DNA of 64,000 bases from Ferrimonas gelatinilytica (GTDB lineage: Bacteria; Pseudomonadota; Gammaproteobacteria; Enterobacterales; Shewanellaceae): NCBI RefSeq assembly GCF_039544205.1, contig NZ_BAABLF010000014.1, positions 129,964-193,963 of the forward strand, read 5' to 3'. Below are positions 42,706 through 51,704 of the stretch, piece after piece (the stretch's first letter is position 1; every line of letters starts with the position of its first letter). Position numbers and translations under genes: made by a program. The notes under the pieces were generated by a model. The model made no database searches. It saw only the letters and a program-made list of their open reading frames with translations, and was not told the origin of the DNA.

Positions 42706-44246
42706 GCGACGAGATCCGCACCCTGGACGAATCGGTGGATCTGCCTCCGCAGCTGGAGGATGAGATGGTCATCAAGGAGGGAAGCCAGCGGCTCCCCTTC
42801 GCCTTTGCCCGCCGGTTTGGCGTCATGATCGACGACGAATCCGAGCCCCATACTCTGTGCCATATCGGCGACGCACCGCTGACGGCCCTGCTGGAGGCGC
42901 GCCGTTTCTCTGCGGCCCCGCTGGCGTTGAAGGTGCTGGACCGCAGTGCCTTTGACCTGCGCTTGACCGCGCTGTACCAACAGGACTCCTCCGAGGCTCA
43001 ACAGCTGATGGAGGATATCGGCAAGGACGATGATCTGACCTCCTTGGCGGACGAACTCCCGGAGACGGAAGACCTGCTTGATGCCGACGACGATGCGCCC
43101 ATTATTCGCCTGATCAATGCCCTGCTGTCCGAGTCGATCAAGCTCGGTGCCTCGGATATTCACGTGGAAACCTACGAGAAAGACCTGGTCGTACGCTTCC
43201 GGGTTGACGGCGTACTGCGCGAGGTTCTCAAGCAGAAGCGTAAGATTGCGTCTTTGCTGGTCTCCCGTATCAAGGTGATGGCCAAGTTGGATATTGCCGA
43301 GAAGCGGGTGCCGCAGGATGGTCGCATCTCCCTGCGGATCGGTGGTCGTGCTGTCGATGTGCGGGTCTCCACTATGCCCAGCTCCCGCGGTGAGCGGGTG
43401 GTGATGCGGTTGTTGGACAAGAACCAGTCGGTGCTTAACCTGGAGCAGCTGGGCATGTCCCACCGGATCCACGTTCGCTTCCAGCACCTGATCCGCCGTC
43501 CCCACGGTATCCTGCTGGTGACGGGCCCAACCGGCTCCGGTAAGTCCACCACCCTTTATGCGGGCCTGACCGAGATCAACAGCCGGGACCGGAATATCCT
43601 CACGGTGGAAGATCCCATCGAATATGAACTGGAAGGGATTGGCCAAACCCAGGTGAATACCAAGGTCGATATGACTTTTGCCCGAGGCCTGCGCGCCATC
43701 TTGCGACAGGATCCGGACGTGGTGATGGTGGGGGAGATCCGGGACCTGGAAACCGGCCAGATCGCCGTTCAGGCCTCGCTCACCGGTCACCTCGTGTTGT
43801 CGACCCTGCACACCAATACCGCCTCCGGGGCCATCACCCGTCTGCAGGATATGGGGGTGGAGCCTTTCCTGGTTTCCTCCTCACTGCTGGGTGTGGTGGC
43901 GCAGCGACTGGTGCGGACGCTCTGTACCGAGTGCAAGGAGCCCTCCGCACCCAACGAACGTGAGCGTGAGCTTATGGGGCTGTCGGCCGATGAGAAGGTG
44001 GTGCTCTACCATCCCAAGGGGTGCGAGGCCTGTAACCATAGCGGTTACAAGGGCCGAACCGGGATCCATGAGCTGCTTGAGGTGGATGACACCATCCGCG
44101 AGCTGATCCACGGCGGCAAAGGAGAGCTCGCCATCGAGCGTTACCTGCGCCAGACCACTCCCTCCATCCGTGAAGATGGCTTCTCTAAGGTGCTGGCCGG
44201 TGTCACCACCCTGGAAGAGGTTCTGCGGGTGACCCGGGAGGAGTAA
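42702..44246 (+). CDS. gspE: type II secretion ATPase GspE
   Basis: Cytoplasmic hexameric ATPase that powers pseudopilus assembly. The 514-residue product has the N1/N2 domains that bind GspL (RLPFAFARRFGVMID), a linker, and the ATPase core: Walker A GPTGSGKSTTLY, the Asp box ILTVEDPIEYELEGIGQTQVN, Walker B VVMVGEIRDLETG and the His box LVLSTLHTNTA. A tetracysteine zinc module (CTECKEP ... CEACNHSGYKG) is characteristic of GspE. It overlaps gspD and precedes gspF by 3 bp. Confidence 0.97.
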   Translation: MSDEIRTLDESVDLPPQLEDEMVIKEGSQRLPFAFARRFGVMIDDESEPHTLCHIGDAPLTALLEARRFSAAPLALKVLDRSAFDLRLTALYQQDSSEAQQLMEDIGKDDDLTSLADELPETEDLLDADDDAPIIRLINALLSESIKLGASDIHVETYEKDLVVRFRVDGVLREVLKQKRKIASLLVSRIKVMAKLDIAEKRVPQDGRISLRIGGRAVDVRVSTMPSSRGERVVMRLLDKNQSVLNLEQLGMSHRIHVRFQHLIRRPHGILLVTGPTGSGKSTTLYAGLTEINSRDRNILTVEDPIEYELEGIGQTQVNTKVDMTFARGLRAILRQDPDVVMVGEIRDLETGQIAVQASLTGHLVLSTLHTNTASGAITRLQDMGVEPFLVSSSLLGVVAQRLVRTLCTECKEPSAPNERERELMGLSADEKVVLYHPKGCEACNHSGYKGRTGIHELLEVDDTIRELIHGGKGELAIERYLRQTTPSIREDGFSKVLAGVTTLEEVLRVTREE

Positions 44247-44249
44247 GGC

Positions 44250-45479
44250 ATGGCCGCATTTGAATACCAGGCGCTGGATCTGCAGGGACGGCAGAGGAAG
44301 GGCGTGATCGAGGCAGATACCGCCAAGCAAGCCCGCAGTCAGCTGCGCGATAAGCAGTTGATGCCCCTCTCCATCGAGCCTGCCGCCCGGCGGGAAAAGC
44401 GTCAGGATGGCGAACAACGCTTTGATCTGGGCAAGTTGTTTCAGCCCCGGGTGAAGGCCAAAGATCTCGCATTGATCACCCGTCAGCTTTCGACGCTGGT
44501 AGCCGGCGGCTTGCCGCTGGAAGAGTGTCTCAAGGCGGTGGCGGAACAGAACGAGTCGGCGCGCCTGAAAAGCATGATGATGGCAGTTCGCGCCAAGGTG
44601 GTGGAGGGCTACTCACTGGCGGAATCCCTGGCGGATTACCCCCGAGTATTCGATGAGCTGTTTGTCGCTATGGTGGCCTCCGGCGAGAAGTCCGGTCACC
44701 TGGAAGTGGTGCTGGAGCGGTTGGCGGACTACACCGAGCGCAAGCAGGAGCTGAACTCCAAGCTGACCCAGGCGCTGGTCTACCCGGTGATACTGGTGCT
44801 GCTCTGCCTGGGCGTTGTCTACTACCTGCTCACCTCCGTGGTGCCCCAGGTGGTGTCCCAGTTTGAACATATGGGCCAGTCCCTGCCCGCGACCACACAG
44901 TTTCTTATCGACACCTCGGAATTTCTCAACGCCTATGGCCTCTATATCTTTGCGGCCATCGTGCTCGCGATCCTGGGGTTCAATCAGGCGTTGCGTAATC
45001 CGGCCTTCAAGTTGCGCTGGCATGGCGTTGTGCTGGATCTGCCCATTATCGGTAAGGTATCCCGGGGCCTGAATACGGCGCGCTTTGCCCGGACCCTGAG
45101 TACCCTGACCTCATCCGGTGTGCCGATGCTCGAAGCGATGAAGATCGCCGCCGACGTCCTGCTGAACCAGAGGGTGAAAACGGCGGTACAGGAAGCCACT
45201 ACCAAGGTGCGTGAGGGGGCTTCCTTAAGGGCCTCACTGCAACAGACCAAGCTGTTCCCACCCATGATGCTGCATATGATCGCGTCGGGGGAGAAGTCCG
45301 GCGAGCTGGACAGCATGCTGGGGCGGGCGGCGGATAACCAGGATAGGGAGTTCGAGGCGACCATGACCATCGCCCTGGCGGTGATGCAACCGCTGATCAT
45401 CGTGACCATGGCGGGCATCGTCATGTTCATCGTGATCTCCATCCTGCAGCCGATGCTGGCCCTCAACCAGATGATTTAA
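44250..45479 (+). CDS. gspF: type II secretion inner-membrane platform protein GspF
   Basis: Polytopic platform protein around which the pseudopilus is assembled. The 409 residues match the family length. The N-terminus MAAFEYQALDLQGRQRKGVIEAD is typical, followed by two homologous cytoplasmic domains with LALITRQLSTLVAGGLPLEECLKAVAEQ and TARFARTLSTLTSSGVPMLEAMKIA, each followed by an ASGEKSGxL motif and one or two membrane helices. GspE and GspL are the expected partners. Confidence 0.96.
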   Translation: MAAFEYQALDLQGRQRKGVIEADTAKQARSQLRDKQLMPLSIEPAARREKRQDGEQRFDLGKLFQPRVKAKDLALITRQLSTLVAGGLPLEECLKAVAEQNESARLKSMMMAVRAKVVEGYSLAESLADYPRVFDELFVAMVASGEKSGHLEVVLERLADYTERKQELNSKLTQALVYPVILVLLCLGVVYYLLTSVVPQVVSQFEHMGQSLPATTQFLIDTSEFLNAYGLYIFAAIVLAILGFNQALRNPAFKLRWHGVVLDLPIIGKVSRGLNTARFARTLSTLTSSGVPMLEAMKIAADVLLNQRVKTAVQEATTKVREGASLRASLQQTKLFPPMMLHMIASGEKSGELDSMLGRAADNQDREFEATMTIALAVMQPLIIVTMAGIVMFIVISILQPMLALNQMI

Positions 45480-45515
45480 CCCAATTGACCCAAATGATGT
45501 TCGAGGAAGTTTGAG

Positions 45516-45962
45516 ATGAAACGACAACTGCGACAGCGCCGTAACGTGCGCGGTTTTACCCTGCTGGAAGTGATGATGGTCCTGGTGATCATCGGCGTTC
45601 TGGCCTCCCTGGTGGCCCCCAACATCCTGGGTAACCGGGACCGGGCCAACCAGCAGAAAGCAGTGGCGGACATTGCCGGGCTGGAGAATGCGATCAGCAT
45701 GTATTACGCCCACAACAGTGTCCTGCCCACCACCGAGCAGGGACTGGAAGCGCTGGTGAATCGACCCAATATTGCGCCTGAGCCCCGTAACTACCAGGAT
45801 GGCGGCTACATCCAGCGCCTACCCACCGATCCCTGGGGCGGCCAGTACGTGTTGGTCAGCCCAGGTGTGAACGGCCGTTACGATCTCTGCTCTTCGGGGC
45901 CAGATCTGCAACTGGGCACCGAGGACGATATCTGTAACTACAACCTGGGTGATTTCCAGTAA
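45516..45962 (+). CDS. gspG: major pseudopilin GspG
   Basis: Main subunit of the type II pseudopilus. The 148-residue prepilin has the type IV leader with cleavage after Gly in RNVRGFTLLEVMMVLVIIGVLASLVAP (Glu5 of the mature protein present). The conserved block NRDRANQQKAVADIAGLENAISMYYAHNSVLPTTEQGLEALV follows, then YIQRLPTDPWGGQYVLVSPG and the calcium-binding end DLCSSGPDLQLGTEDDICNY. Two Cys lie near the C-terminus. The stop overlaps the gspH start by one base. Confidence 0.97.
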   Translation: MKRQLRQRRNVRGFTLLEVMMVLVIIGVLASLVAPNILGNRDRANQQKAVADIAGLENAISMYYAHNSVLPTTEQGLEALVNRPNIAPEPRNYQDGGYIQRLPTDPWGGQYVLVSPGVNGRYDLCSSGPDLQLGTEDDICNYNLGDFQ

Positions 45963-46573
45963 TGAGTGGCGTCCAGCCCTTCAGTTCGGTCAAAGCCCCG
46001 CGGCAGCGGGGCTTTACCTTGTTGGAGATGCTGCTGGTTGTGCTGCTGATCGGCGTGATGGCCGGGTCGGTTAGCCTGATCTTCGGTGGCGATGCCCGGC
46101 GTGAGGCGATGATTAAGTCGGGGGACGAGTTCCGGGTGGTGGTTTCCACGGCCCTGGAAGAGGCGGCGCTCAGTGGTGAGCTGGTGGGAGTGGTTGTCGA
46201 ACCGGATCACTACTTCTTCGCCCGTTGGAACCTGGATGATGAGGCCTGGGAAGAGCACCGGGGTGACCGTCTCTATCGTCAGCGCACTCTTCCTGAGGGG
46301 ATAGAGATGACCCTGGAACTGGAGGGCTTGCCATTGGTGCAGGAGGATGAGGAGGAGGCCTCGGAGTTTGGCCTGGATGAGTCGCTGTTTGAGCCCGACG
46401 AAGAGGAGAAGCGCAAGCGACCGGATCCCCAACTGCTGCTTCTGCCCTCCGGTGAGATGACCGCGTTCGTCCTGGAGTTCGATGCCATCGGTGGCGAGCG
46501 GATTGAAGGGGTGGATTTGGTCGGTGATATGCTCGGCCGCATCGCCTGGCGCCACGACCTGGAGGCGCAGTGA
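45962..46573 (+). CDS. gspH: minor pseudopilin GspH
   Basis: Minor pseudopilin at the pseudopilus tip complex. The 203-residue product has the prepilin motif RQRGFTLLEMLLVVLLIGVMAGSVSL and the GspH-type globular domain (FRVVVSTALEEAALSGELVGVVVEPDHYFFARW). Unusually, a very acidic insertion of about 30 residues (EDEEEASEFGLDESLFEPDE) sits in the middle, before the C-terminal strand PDPQLLLLPSGEMTAFVLEF. Start and stop overlap gspG and gspI respectively. Confidence 0.92.
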   Translation: MSGVQPFSSVKAPRQRGFTLLEMLLVVLLIGVMAGSVSLIFGGDARREAMIKSGDEFRVVVSTALEEAALSGELVGVVVEPDHYFFARWNLDDEAWEEHRGDRLYRQRTLPEGIEMTLELEGLPLVQEDEEEASEFGLDESLFEPDEEEKRKRPDPQLLLLPSGEMTAFVLEFDAIGGERIEGVDLVGDMLGRIAWRHDLEAQ

Positions 46574-46938
46574 ACCGGGCTCGTGGCTTTACCCTGATCG
46601 AGGTGATGATGGCGCTGGCGCTCTTCGCGACGGCAGCCATCGCCGTGATCAACACCGCCAGCCAGCAACTGCGGTCGGTGCCTCTGCTGCAGGAGCGCAC
46701 TTTGGCCAATTACGTGGTGCATAACCGCATGGTGGACATCCTGCTGGAGAACGCGTTTCCAGAGCTCGGCAGTAAAACTGGAGAGGCGGAGCTGGCCGAT
46801 CGCACCTGGCACTGGCGCCAGCGGGTGGTGAAGGCAAGCGATGAGAAACTGCGGATGATCGAGGTGGTGGTAAGCCTGGATCCCAACTTTGATAACCAGA
46901 TGGCGGTGGGGCAGACCTATGTGTCGGATCCAAACTAA
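46570..46938 (+). CDS. gspI: minor pseudopilin GspI
   Basis: Nucleates the GspIJK tip complex. The 122-residue prepilin starts at GTG 46570, overlapping gspH by 4 bp. It has the shortest leader of the set (MNRARGFTLIEVMMALALFATAAIAVINTASQQ) and the family block TLANYVVHNRMVDILLENAFPE, followed by RTWHWRQRVVKASDEKLRMIEVVVSLDP. The 3' end overlaps the gspJ start by 20 bp. Confidence 0.93.
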   Translation: MNRARGFTLIEVMMALALFATAAIAVINTASQQLRSVPLLQERTLANYVVHNRMVDILLENAFPELGSKTGEAELADRTWHWRQRVVKASDEKLRMIEVVVSLDPNFDNQMAVGQTYVSDPN

Positions 46939-47677
46939 CCCTGCTCTCCGTCATTCACGGGGTTTTACCCTGATGGAGATGCTGCTGGCGATGGCAGTGT
47001 TTGCCATGCTGGGGCTGGCGACGGCCAACGTGATGCAGCAGGTGATCCGCTCCGATGAGATCAGCCAGGATGCCCAGGGGCGACTCAAGGCACTGCAGCA
47101 GACCATGTCGATGCTGGAGCGAGATTTCGGCCAGATGATCCCCAGGGGGCATCGCGATGCGTTTGGGGAGATCTCCCCCAAGCTGTTCGAGTATGGCGAC
47201 AACCTGATCGACTCTGATGCCCAGGGGATCCGCTTCTATCGTCTTGGCTGGCTAAACCCCCAGGGGCGCCTGCCACGGGGAGCGATTCAGCAGGTGATCT
47301 ACCGTCTGGAGGAGGGGGTGCTACAGCGCCAGTATACCCTCTACCCGGACCCGGTTGAGGGGGAGGAACCGATCAGCCTGGATCTGCTCGATGGCGTCAC
47401 GGATCTCAAGTTTGCCTTCTACCTGGAGGACAAATGGGTGACCCAGACCGATGCTGAGAGTTTCCCCAAGGGCGTTGCCGTGGAGCTGGAGCTGGAGGAT
47501 TTGGGCGTGATCCGTCGTCATTTCCTGCTGGCGGACGGATACACCCAAGAGGAGCCTCAAGAGCAAGAGGACAATAACGGCGGCAACAACCCGGGCTCAG
47601 GGAACCCAGGTTCAGGGGGCAGTGGTGGCAATAATGACACTGGCTCCGGTGCTGACGTCGGGGAGAACCAGACATGA
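46919..47677 (+). CDS. gspJ: minor pseudopilin GspJ
   Basis: Tip-complex pseudopilin. I place the start at ATG 46919, inside the end of gspI, giving a leader of 15 residues before the cleavage site (HSRGFTLMEMLLAMAVFAMLGLATAN). The globular part has RLKALQQTMSMLERDFGQMIPRGHRD and GIRFYRLGWLNPQGRLPRGAIQQVIYRL, as in other GspJ proteins. The last 40 residues are a Gly/Asn/Ser-rich, Glu-containing low-complexity tail (NNGGNNPGSGNPGSGGSGG) that most GspJ proteins lack. Length 252 residues. Confidence 0.92.
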   Translation: MCRIQTNPALRHSRGFTLMEMLLAMAVFAMLGLATANVMQQVIRSDEISQDAQGRLKALQQTMSMLERDFGQMIPRGHRDAFGEISPKLFEYGDNLIDSDAQGIRFYRLGWLNPQGRLPRGAIQQVIYRLEEGVLQRQYTLYPDPVEGEEPISLDLLDGVTDLKFAFYLEDKWVTQTDAESFPKGVAVELELEDLGVIRRHFLLADGYTQEEPQEQEDNNGGNNPGSGNPGSGGSGGNNDTGSGADVGENQT

Positions 47678-48672
47678 GGCGTCAGCAGCGGGGCGTCGCT
47701 CTCTTGACCGTGCTGCTGGTCCTGGTGGTGATTGTGACCCTGGGGGCGGCGATGACCCAACGCAGTCAGATCAGCGTGCGACGCACCATCAGCCTGGGCC
47801 AACTTGACCAGGCCTATTGGTACTCCCTGGCCTCTGAGGCATTGGCCAAGCGGGTGCTGAAACAGGATTTCGAGGATGCCGACGGCACCGTGCATCTGCA
47901 GCAGTACTGGGCAACTGCAGATGTGGTCTACCCGGTGGATAACGGCCATATCGGCGGAACCATCGAGGATATGCGCACCTGCTTTAACCTCAACGGCTTG
48001 GTGCAGGGGCTCACCTCCCAAGAGGAGCAGCAGGATCCCTATCAAACGCCGCTGCCGGGACGGCAGTTTATCGCCATGATGGAGGCGCTGGAGCTCGACC
48101 GTTACCTGGGCGAAATGCTGGCGGACAGGGTCCGGGACTTTGTGGATGCAGACAGCGATCCCAGTGGCACCTTTGGAGCCGAAGATGGCGACTACCAGGC
48201 CAGGCCGATCCCCTACCTGGCGCCGAACCAGTTGATGGCACACCACAGCGAGTTACGGGCGGTACTGGGCAGTTCGCCCGAGTTGTACCAGATTTTGAAG
48301 GATTATCTTTGCGTTATCCCCGGCAATGACCGCCAGGTGCTGAACGTTAATACCCTGCCGGTGGAGCGTGCGGCCTTGCTGGTGGGGATGCTGGAGGGCG
48401 GTATCAGCCTGAGCGAGGCCGAGAGTCTCATCGGTAACCGCCCCGGCGATGGCTGGGAGAGTACGGAGGCGTTCTGGCAGGAGCCCGCGGCTCAGCGCCT
48501 GACGGACCTCTCCGCCGAGGCCAAGGCAACCATTTCGGTGGACAGCGAGTATTTCCGTCTTAAGGGGGGAGCCCGGGTCGACAACTCGGTGTTTCGATTG
48601 GAAAGTATTTTAAAGCGTGGCGGCGATAACAACCTGTCGGTTGTCACCCGCCAGTATGGAGGCCAACAGTGA
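47674..48672 (+). CDS. gspK: minor pseudopilin GspK
   Basis: The large minor pseudopilin capping the pseudopilus; it lacks the Glu5 of other pseudopilins. The 332-residue product has the leader MRRQQRGVALLTVLLVLVVIVTLGAA. The two-lobed domain follows, with WYSLASEALAKRVLKQDF, DMRTCFNLNGLV, FVDADSDPSG...GAEDGDY (calcium site) and AVLGSSPELYQILKDYLCVIPG with NVNTLP. Start and stop each overlap the neighbouring genes by four bases. Confidence 0.94.
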   Translation: MRRQQRGVALLTVLLVLVVIVTLGAAMTQRSQISVRRTISLGQLDQAYWYSLASEALAKRVLKQDFEDADGTVHLQQYWATADVVYPVDNGHIGGTIEDMRTCFNLNGLVQGLTSQEEQQDPYQTPLPGRQFIAMMEALELDRYLGEMLADRVRDFVDADSDPSGTFGAEDGDYQARPIPYLAPNQLMAHHSELRAVLGSSPELYQILKDYLCVIPGNDRQVLNVNTLPVERAALLVGMLEGGISLSEAESLIGNRPGDGWESTEAFWQEPAAQRLTDLSAEAKATISVDSEYFRLKGGARVDNSVFRLESILKRGGDNNLSVVTRQYGGQQ

Positions 48673-49859
48673 GCGAACGATTGGTCGTAAGGTTGGGCAG
48701 TCACGCCCAGCAACCGATCCCTTGGGTAACCTGGTCTGATGAGCAGCAGGGTGTGATCAGCTCCGGCGTATTGCCGGATGCCGAAGCCCTGTCGAGCCTG
48801 GGGGAGCGTGCCGGTGGTCGACCGGTAGATGTGCTGGTGGACACCAGTGCCGTGCGGCTGACGGAGGTGACTCTGCCCGCCAAGGCCCAGCGTCAGGCGA
48901 ATAAAGCGGTGCCCTTCCTGCTGGAGGAGTCCCTGGCGGAGGACGTGGAGCGGATGCACTTTGTTATCGGCCCACGTCATGGTGATCAACTGGCGGTCGC
49001 GGTGGTCAGTCACGCCATGATGCGTTGTTGGCAGGGATGGCTGACGGACGCCGGACTGACCTGCAAACGTCTGGTGCCTGACGTGCTGGCCCTACCGTTG
49101 GTACCGGATACCGCCCTGGCGCTGTTGAGGCTTGAGGAGCAGGTGCTGCTGCGCACCGGCATCGCCGCCGGTGAGGTGCTGGATCATGACTGGTTTGATG
49201 CACTGGCACCGCGCCTGGTGGCGGACAACGATCTTCCCTGGGCACTCTACAGTGACGTCGAGGTGCCGGAGGGGGTCGAGACCGAGCTTCAGCCCCTGGA
49301 GCTGCCGATGCAGGTCCTGGCCCAGGGGCTGGCCAGGTCACCGATAAACCTCTTTTCGGGCAGTTATGCGCCCTCGCGGGAACTGGGCAAGGTGTTCCAG
49401 ATCTGGGCCAAGGTGGGGATCGCCGCTTCGGTTCTGTTTGTGGTGGCTCTGATCCACAATGGCCTCAGCGTGTATCAGCTTAAGCAGCAGCGTCAGGCAT
49501 TGAATCAACAGCAGGTAGAGATCTACAAGGGTCTGTTTCCGAGAGAGAAGCGGGTGGTCAACCCCACCGGGCAACTGCAGGCCAAGCTGCGCACTTTGGG
49601 GGGCGGGACCGGCGGTGGCGAGTTGATCCCGATGCTGGCCAAGCTGGCACCGGCGTTTTCCGCCGAACCTGAGGTGCGTCCTCAGGGCCTGCGATTCGAT
49701 GCGGACCGCGGTGAGGTGCGGTTGCAGCTCAGCGGTAAGAGCTTTGCCCAGTTTGAGCAATTCCGTCAGATTGCCGGTCGTGAATTCGAGGTGGATCAGG
49801 GAGCGCTCAATAACGATGAAACCGGGGTCACCGGGACGCTGACGGTGAAGGTGAAGTGA
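48669..49859 (+). CDS. gspL: type II secretion protein GspL
   Basis: Bitopic inner-membrane protein that recruits the GspE ATPase. It starts at GTG 48669 (GTGA overlap with gspK). The 396-residue product has the actin-like cytoplasmic domain (MSERLVVRLGSH; VLVDTSAVRLTEVTLPAKAQRQANKAVPFLLEESLAEDVERMHFVIG; PINLFSGSYAPSRE), a membrane helix (WAKVGIAASVLFVVALIHNGLSVYQLKQQ) and a ferredoxin-like periplasmic domain. Partners are GspE, GspM and GspF. Confidence 0.95.
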   Translation: MSERLVVRLGSHAQQPIPWVTWSDEQQGVISSGVLPDAEALSSLGERAGGRPVDVLVDTSAVRLTEVTLPAKAQRQANKAVPFLLEESLAEDVERMHFVIGPRHGDQLAVAVVSHAMMRCWQGWLTDAGLTCKRLVPDVLALPLVPDTALALLRLEEQVLLRTGIAAGEVLDHDWFDALAPRLVADNDLPWALYSDVEVPEGVETELQPLELPMQVLAQGLARSPINLFSGSYAPSRELGKVFQIWAKVGIAASVLFVVALIHNGLSVYQLKQQRQALNQQQVEIYKGLFPREKRVVNPTGQLQAKLRTLGGGTGGGELIPMLAKLAPAFSAEPEVRPQGLRFDADRGEVRLQLSGKSFAQFEQFRQIAGREFEVDQGALNNDETGVTGTLTVKVK

Positions 49860-50350
49860 TGAACGAATATTGGGAAAAAGCGCAGCAGTGGTGGTTTGAT
49901 CGCACGGAATCGGAGCGCCGCTACATGACCATCGCCGCGCCCCTGCTGCTGTTGGCGCTGATCTACTACGGCCTCTGGGTTCCGGTGTCGGATGCGGTGG
50001 CCACGGCGGAGACGCAGCTACGGGCAGCCCAAAGCAGTCTGAATCAGATGAAACAGGACGCCAATCGTTACACGGCACTCGCCGGCAAAGGTGGGCCCCG
50101 CACCAGCGGAGGCAGCCTTAGCCAGCTGGCCAGCCGCAGTGCTGCTGCTGCCGGGTTGCGCATTGAACGGATGCAGCCGCAAAGTGACAAGTTGCAACTG
50201 TGGCTCGCAGACTGTGAATTTGAGCGCTTGATGGAGTGGCTGTCCGAACTCAGCCTGGATCAGGGCGTTCGTATTGAAAATCTGGACCTGACCGAGTCTC
50301 AGGAATCGGGCTTGGTGCAGGTGCGCCGCCTGCAGATCAGCAAACCCTAA
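49856..50350 (+). CDS. gspM: type II secretion protein GspM
   Basis: Small bitopic protein that stabilises GspL. The 164-residue product has a cytoplasmic start (MNEYWEKAQQWWFDRTESERRYMTIAA), a membrane helix (PLLLLALIYYGLWVPVSDAVA) and a ferredoxin-like periplasmic domain (SLSQLASRSAAAAGLRIERMQPQSDKLQLWLADCEFERLMEWLSELS). The start overlaps the gspL stop by four bases. Confidence 0.92.
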   Translation: MMNEYWEKAQQWWFDRTESERRYMTIAAPLLLLALIYYGLWVPVSDAVATAETQLRAAQSSLNQMKQDANRYTALAGKGGPRTSGGSLSQLASRSAAAAGLRIERMQPQSDKLQLWLADCEFERLMEWLSELSLDQGVRIENLDLTESQESGLVQVRRLQISKP

Positions 50351-50361
50351 GGGAGAGTGAA

Positions 50362-51117
50362 GTGAGAGTGCTGAAGTACGGCTTGGCCGGTGTCGGGATC
50401 TATCTGGTGTTTTTGCTGGTGACCATGCCGGCCGCCTGGGTATGGCAGATGGTGCCTAAGATGCCGGGGGTGGAACTGCGCGGGATCAGTGGCAGTCTTT
50501 GGCAGGGACAGGCGGCACAGTTCAGTGCGGCGGGTCGCCAGTTGGAGCAGTTGAGCTGGACGCTGCACCCTGCCCAACTGATTACCGGTAACCTGGCTCT
50601 TTCCCTCACGGTGAACGATCCCGTGGTGAAAGGGCAGGGCGAGCTGCAGTACGGCTTTTCCGGACTCCAGGCTCAGGGAGTGCGTCTGAGTGCACCCATC
50701 CCCTGGCTGTTGGGTAACACCCGACTGCCTCTGCGCACCAAGATCCAAGGGGCGGTGACCCTGAATCTGCGTGAGCTGGCTCAGGGGGAACCCTGGTGCG
50801 AGGCGTTGGCCGGCAGGACAGTCATCAACGGCTTGGATGTGCGTAATCAGTTTGGCCACTATCCCATCGGCGACATCGCCGGTAACCTGATTTGTCGGGA
50901 CGGCAACGCGGTGCTGAACCTGGATGCGGCTGAGAACCGTATTGGCGTTGCCGGTGAGGCTGTGCTGATGGCGGGGAACCAGGTGAAGGTCGAGGCCACC
51001 ATTCGGGAAACCGAAGAGCAGTCGGAAGACCTGAGGCAGGCGTTGACCTTCCTTGGTCAGCCGGACAGCAGCGGCGCCTACAGCCTCAATTACAACGGCC
51101 CGGTCCCGGGACTGTAA
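50362..51117 (+). CDS. gspN: type II secretion protein GspN
   Basis: An accessory inner-membrane component present in only some T2SS operons. It starts at GTG 50362, with GGGAG nine bases upstream. The 251-residue product has an N-terminal helix (GLAGVGIYLVFLLVTMPAAWVWQM) and a periplasmic beta-rich region with GVELRGISGSLWQGQAAQF and LSWTLHPAQLITGNLALSL. A Cys pair (EPWCEAL; LICRDG) is conserved in the family. It ends the secretion genes; nudE follows 12 bp later on the same transcript. Confidence 0.9.
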   Translation: MRVLKYGLAGVGIYLVFLLVTMPAAWVWQMVPKMPGVELRGISGSLWQGQAAQFSAAGRQLEQLSWTLHPAQLITGNLALSLTVNDPVVKGQGELQYGFSGLQAQGVRLSAPIPWLLGNTRLPLRTKIQGAVTLNLRELAQGEPWCEALAGRTVINGLDVRNQFGHYPIGDIAGNLICRDGNAVLNLDAAENRIGVAGEAVLMAGNQVKVEATIRETEEQSEDLRQALTFLGQPDSSGAYSLNYNGPVPGL

Positions 51118-51129
51118 AAGGAGAGGTTT

Positions 51130-51690
51130 ATGTCCAGCAAGAAGCCCGAGATCCTCGCCACCGAACTGGTGGCCAAGAGTCGCCTGTTCCAGGTGGAGCA
51201 ACTGCATCTTCGATTCAGCAACGGGGTAGAGCGTCACTACGAGCGGATGCGCGGCGCCATGTCCGGGGCGGTTATGGTGGTGCCCATGCTGGATGATCAC
51301 ACCCTGTTGCTGGTGCGCGAATACGCTGCTGGCACCCACAGCTATGAGCTGGGTTTCCCCAAAGGCTTGATCGATCCTGGGGAGGACGCCATGCAAGCGG
51401 CTAATCGCGAGTTGCAGGAGGAGGTCGGCTACGCTGCCCGACAGTTAGAACCCCTCTACCAACTGGCACTGGCCCCCAGCTATTTCTCCGCCCGTATGGA
51501 GATCCTCCTGGCCCGGGATCTGTATCCCAGCCGGCTGGAGGGGGATGAGCCCGAGCCGCTGGAGCTGGTACCCTGGCCGTTGGCGGATATTGATGGTTTG
51601 CTTGCCCGGCCCGATTTCTCCGAGTCGCGCTCGATCTGTGCCTTGTTTTTGGCTCAAAAGAAGCTGACACTGGGCGGAAGGTCTCGATAA
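51130..51690 (+). CDS. nudE: ADP compounds hydrolase NudE
   Basis: Nudix hydrolase acting on ADP-ribose, NADH and Ap3A. The 186-residue protein has the Nudix box GLIDPGEDAMQAANRELQEEVGY (G-x5-E-x7-REx2EE-xG). The upstream block LLLVREYAAGTHSYELGFPKG and downstream PSYFSARMEILLARDLYPSRLEGDEPEPLELVPWPL are characteristic of NudE. AAAGGAGAGG precedes the ATG. It sits at the end of the gsp operon and before cysQ, an order known from Shewanella and Vibrio relatives. Confidence 0.94.
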   Translation: MSSKKPEILATELVAKSRLFQVEQLHLRFSNGVERHYERMRGAMSGAVMVVPMLDDHTLLLVREYAAGTHSYELGFPKGLIDPGEDAMQAANRELQEEVGYAARQLEPLYQLALAPSYFSARMEILLARDLYPSRLEGDEPEPLELVPWPLADIDGLLARPDFSESRSICALFLAQKKLTLGGRSR

Positions 51691-51704
51691 ATAGGTGGTA
51701 TGGA

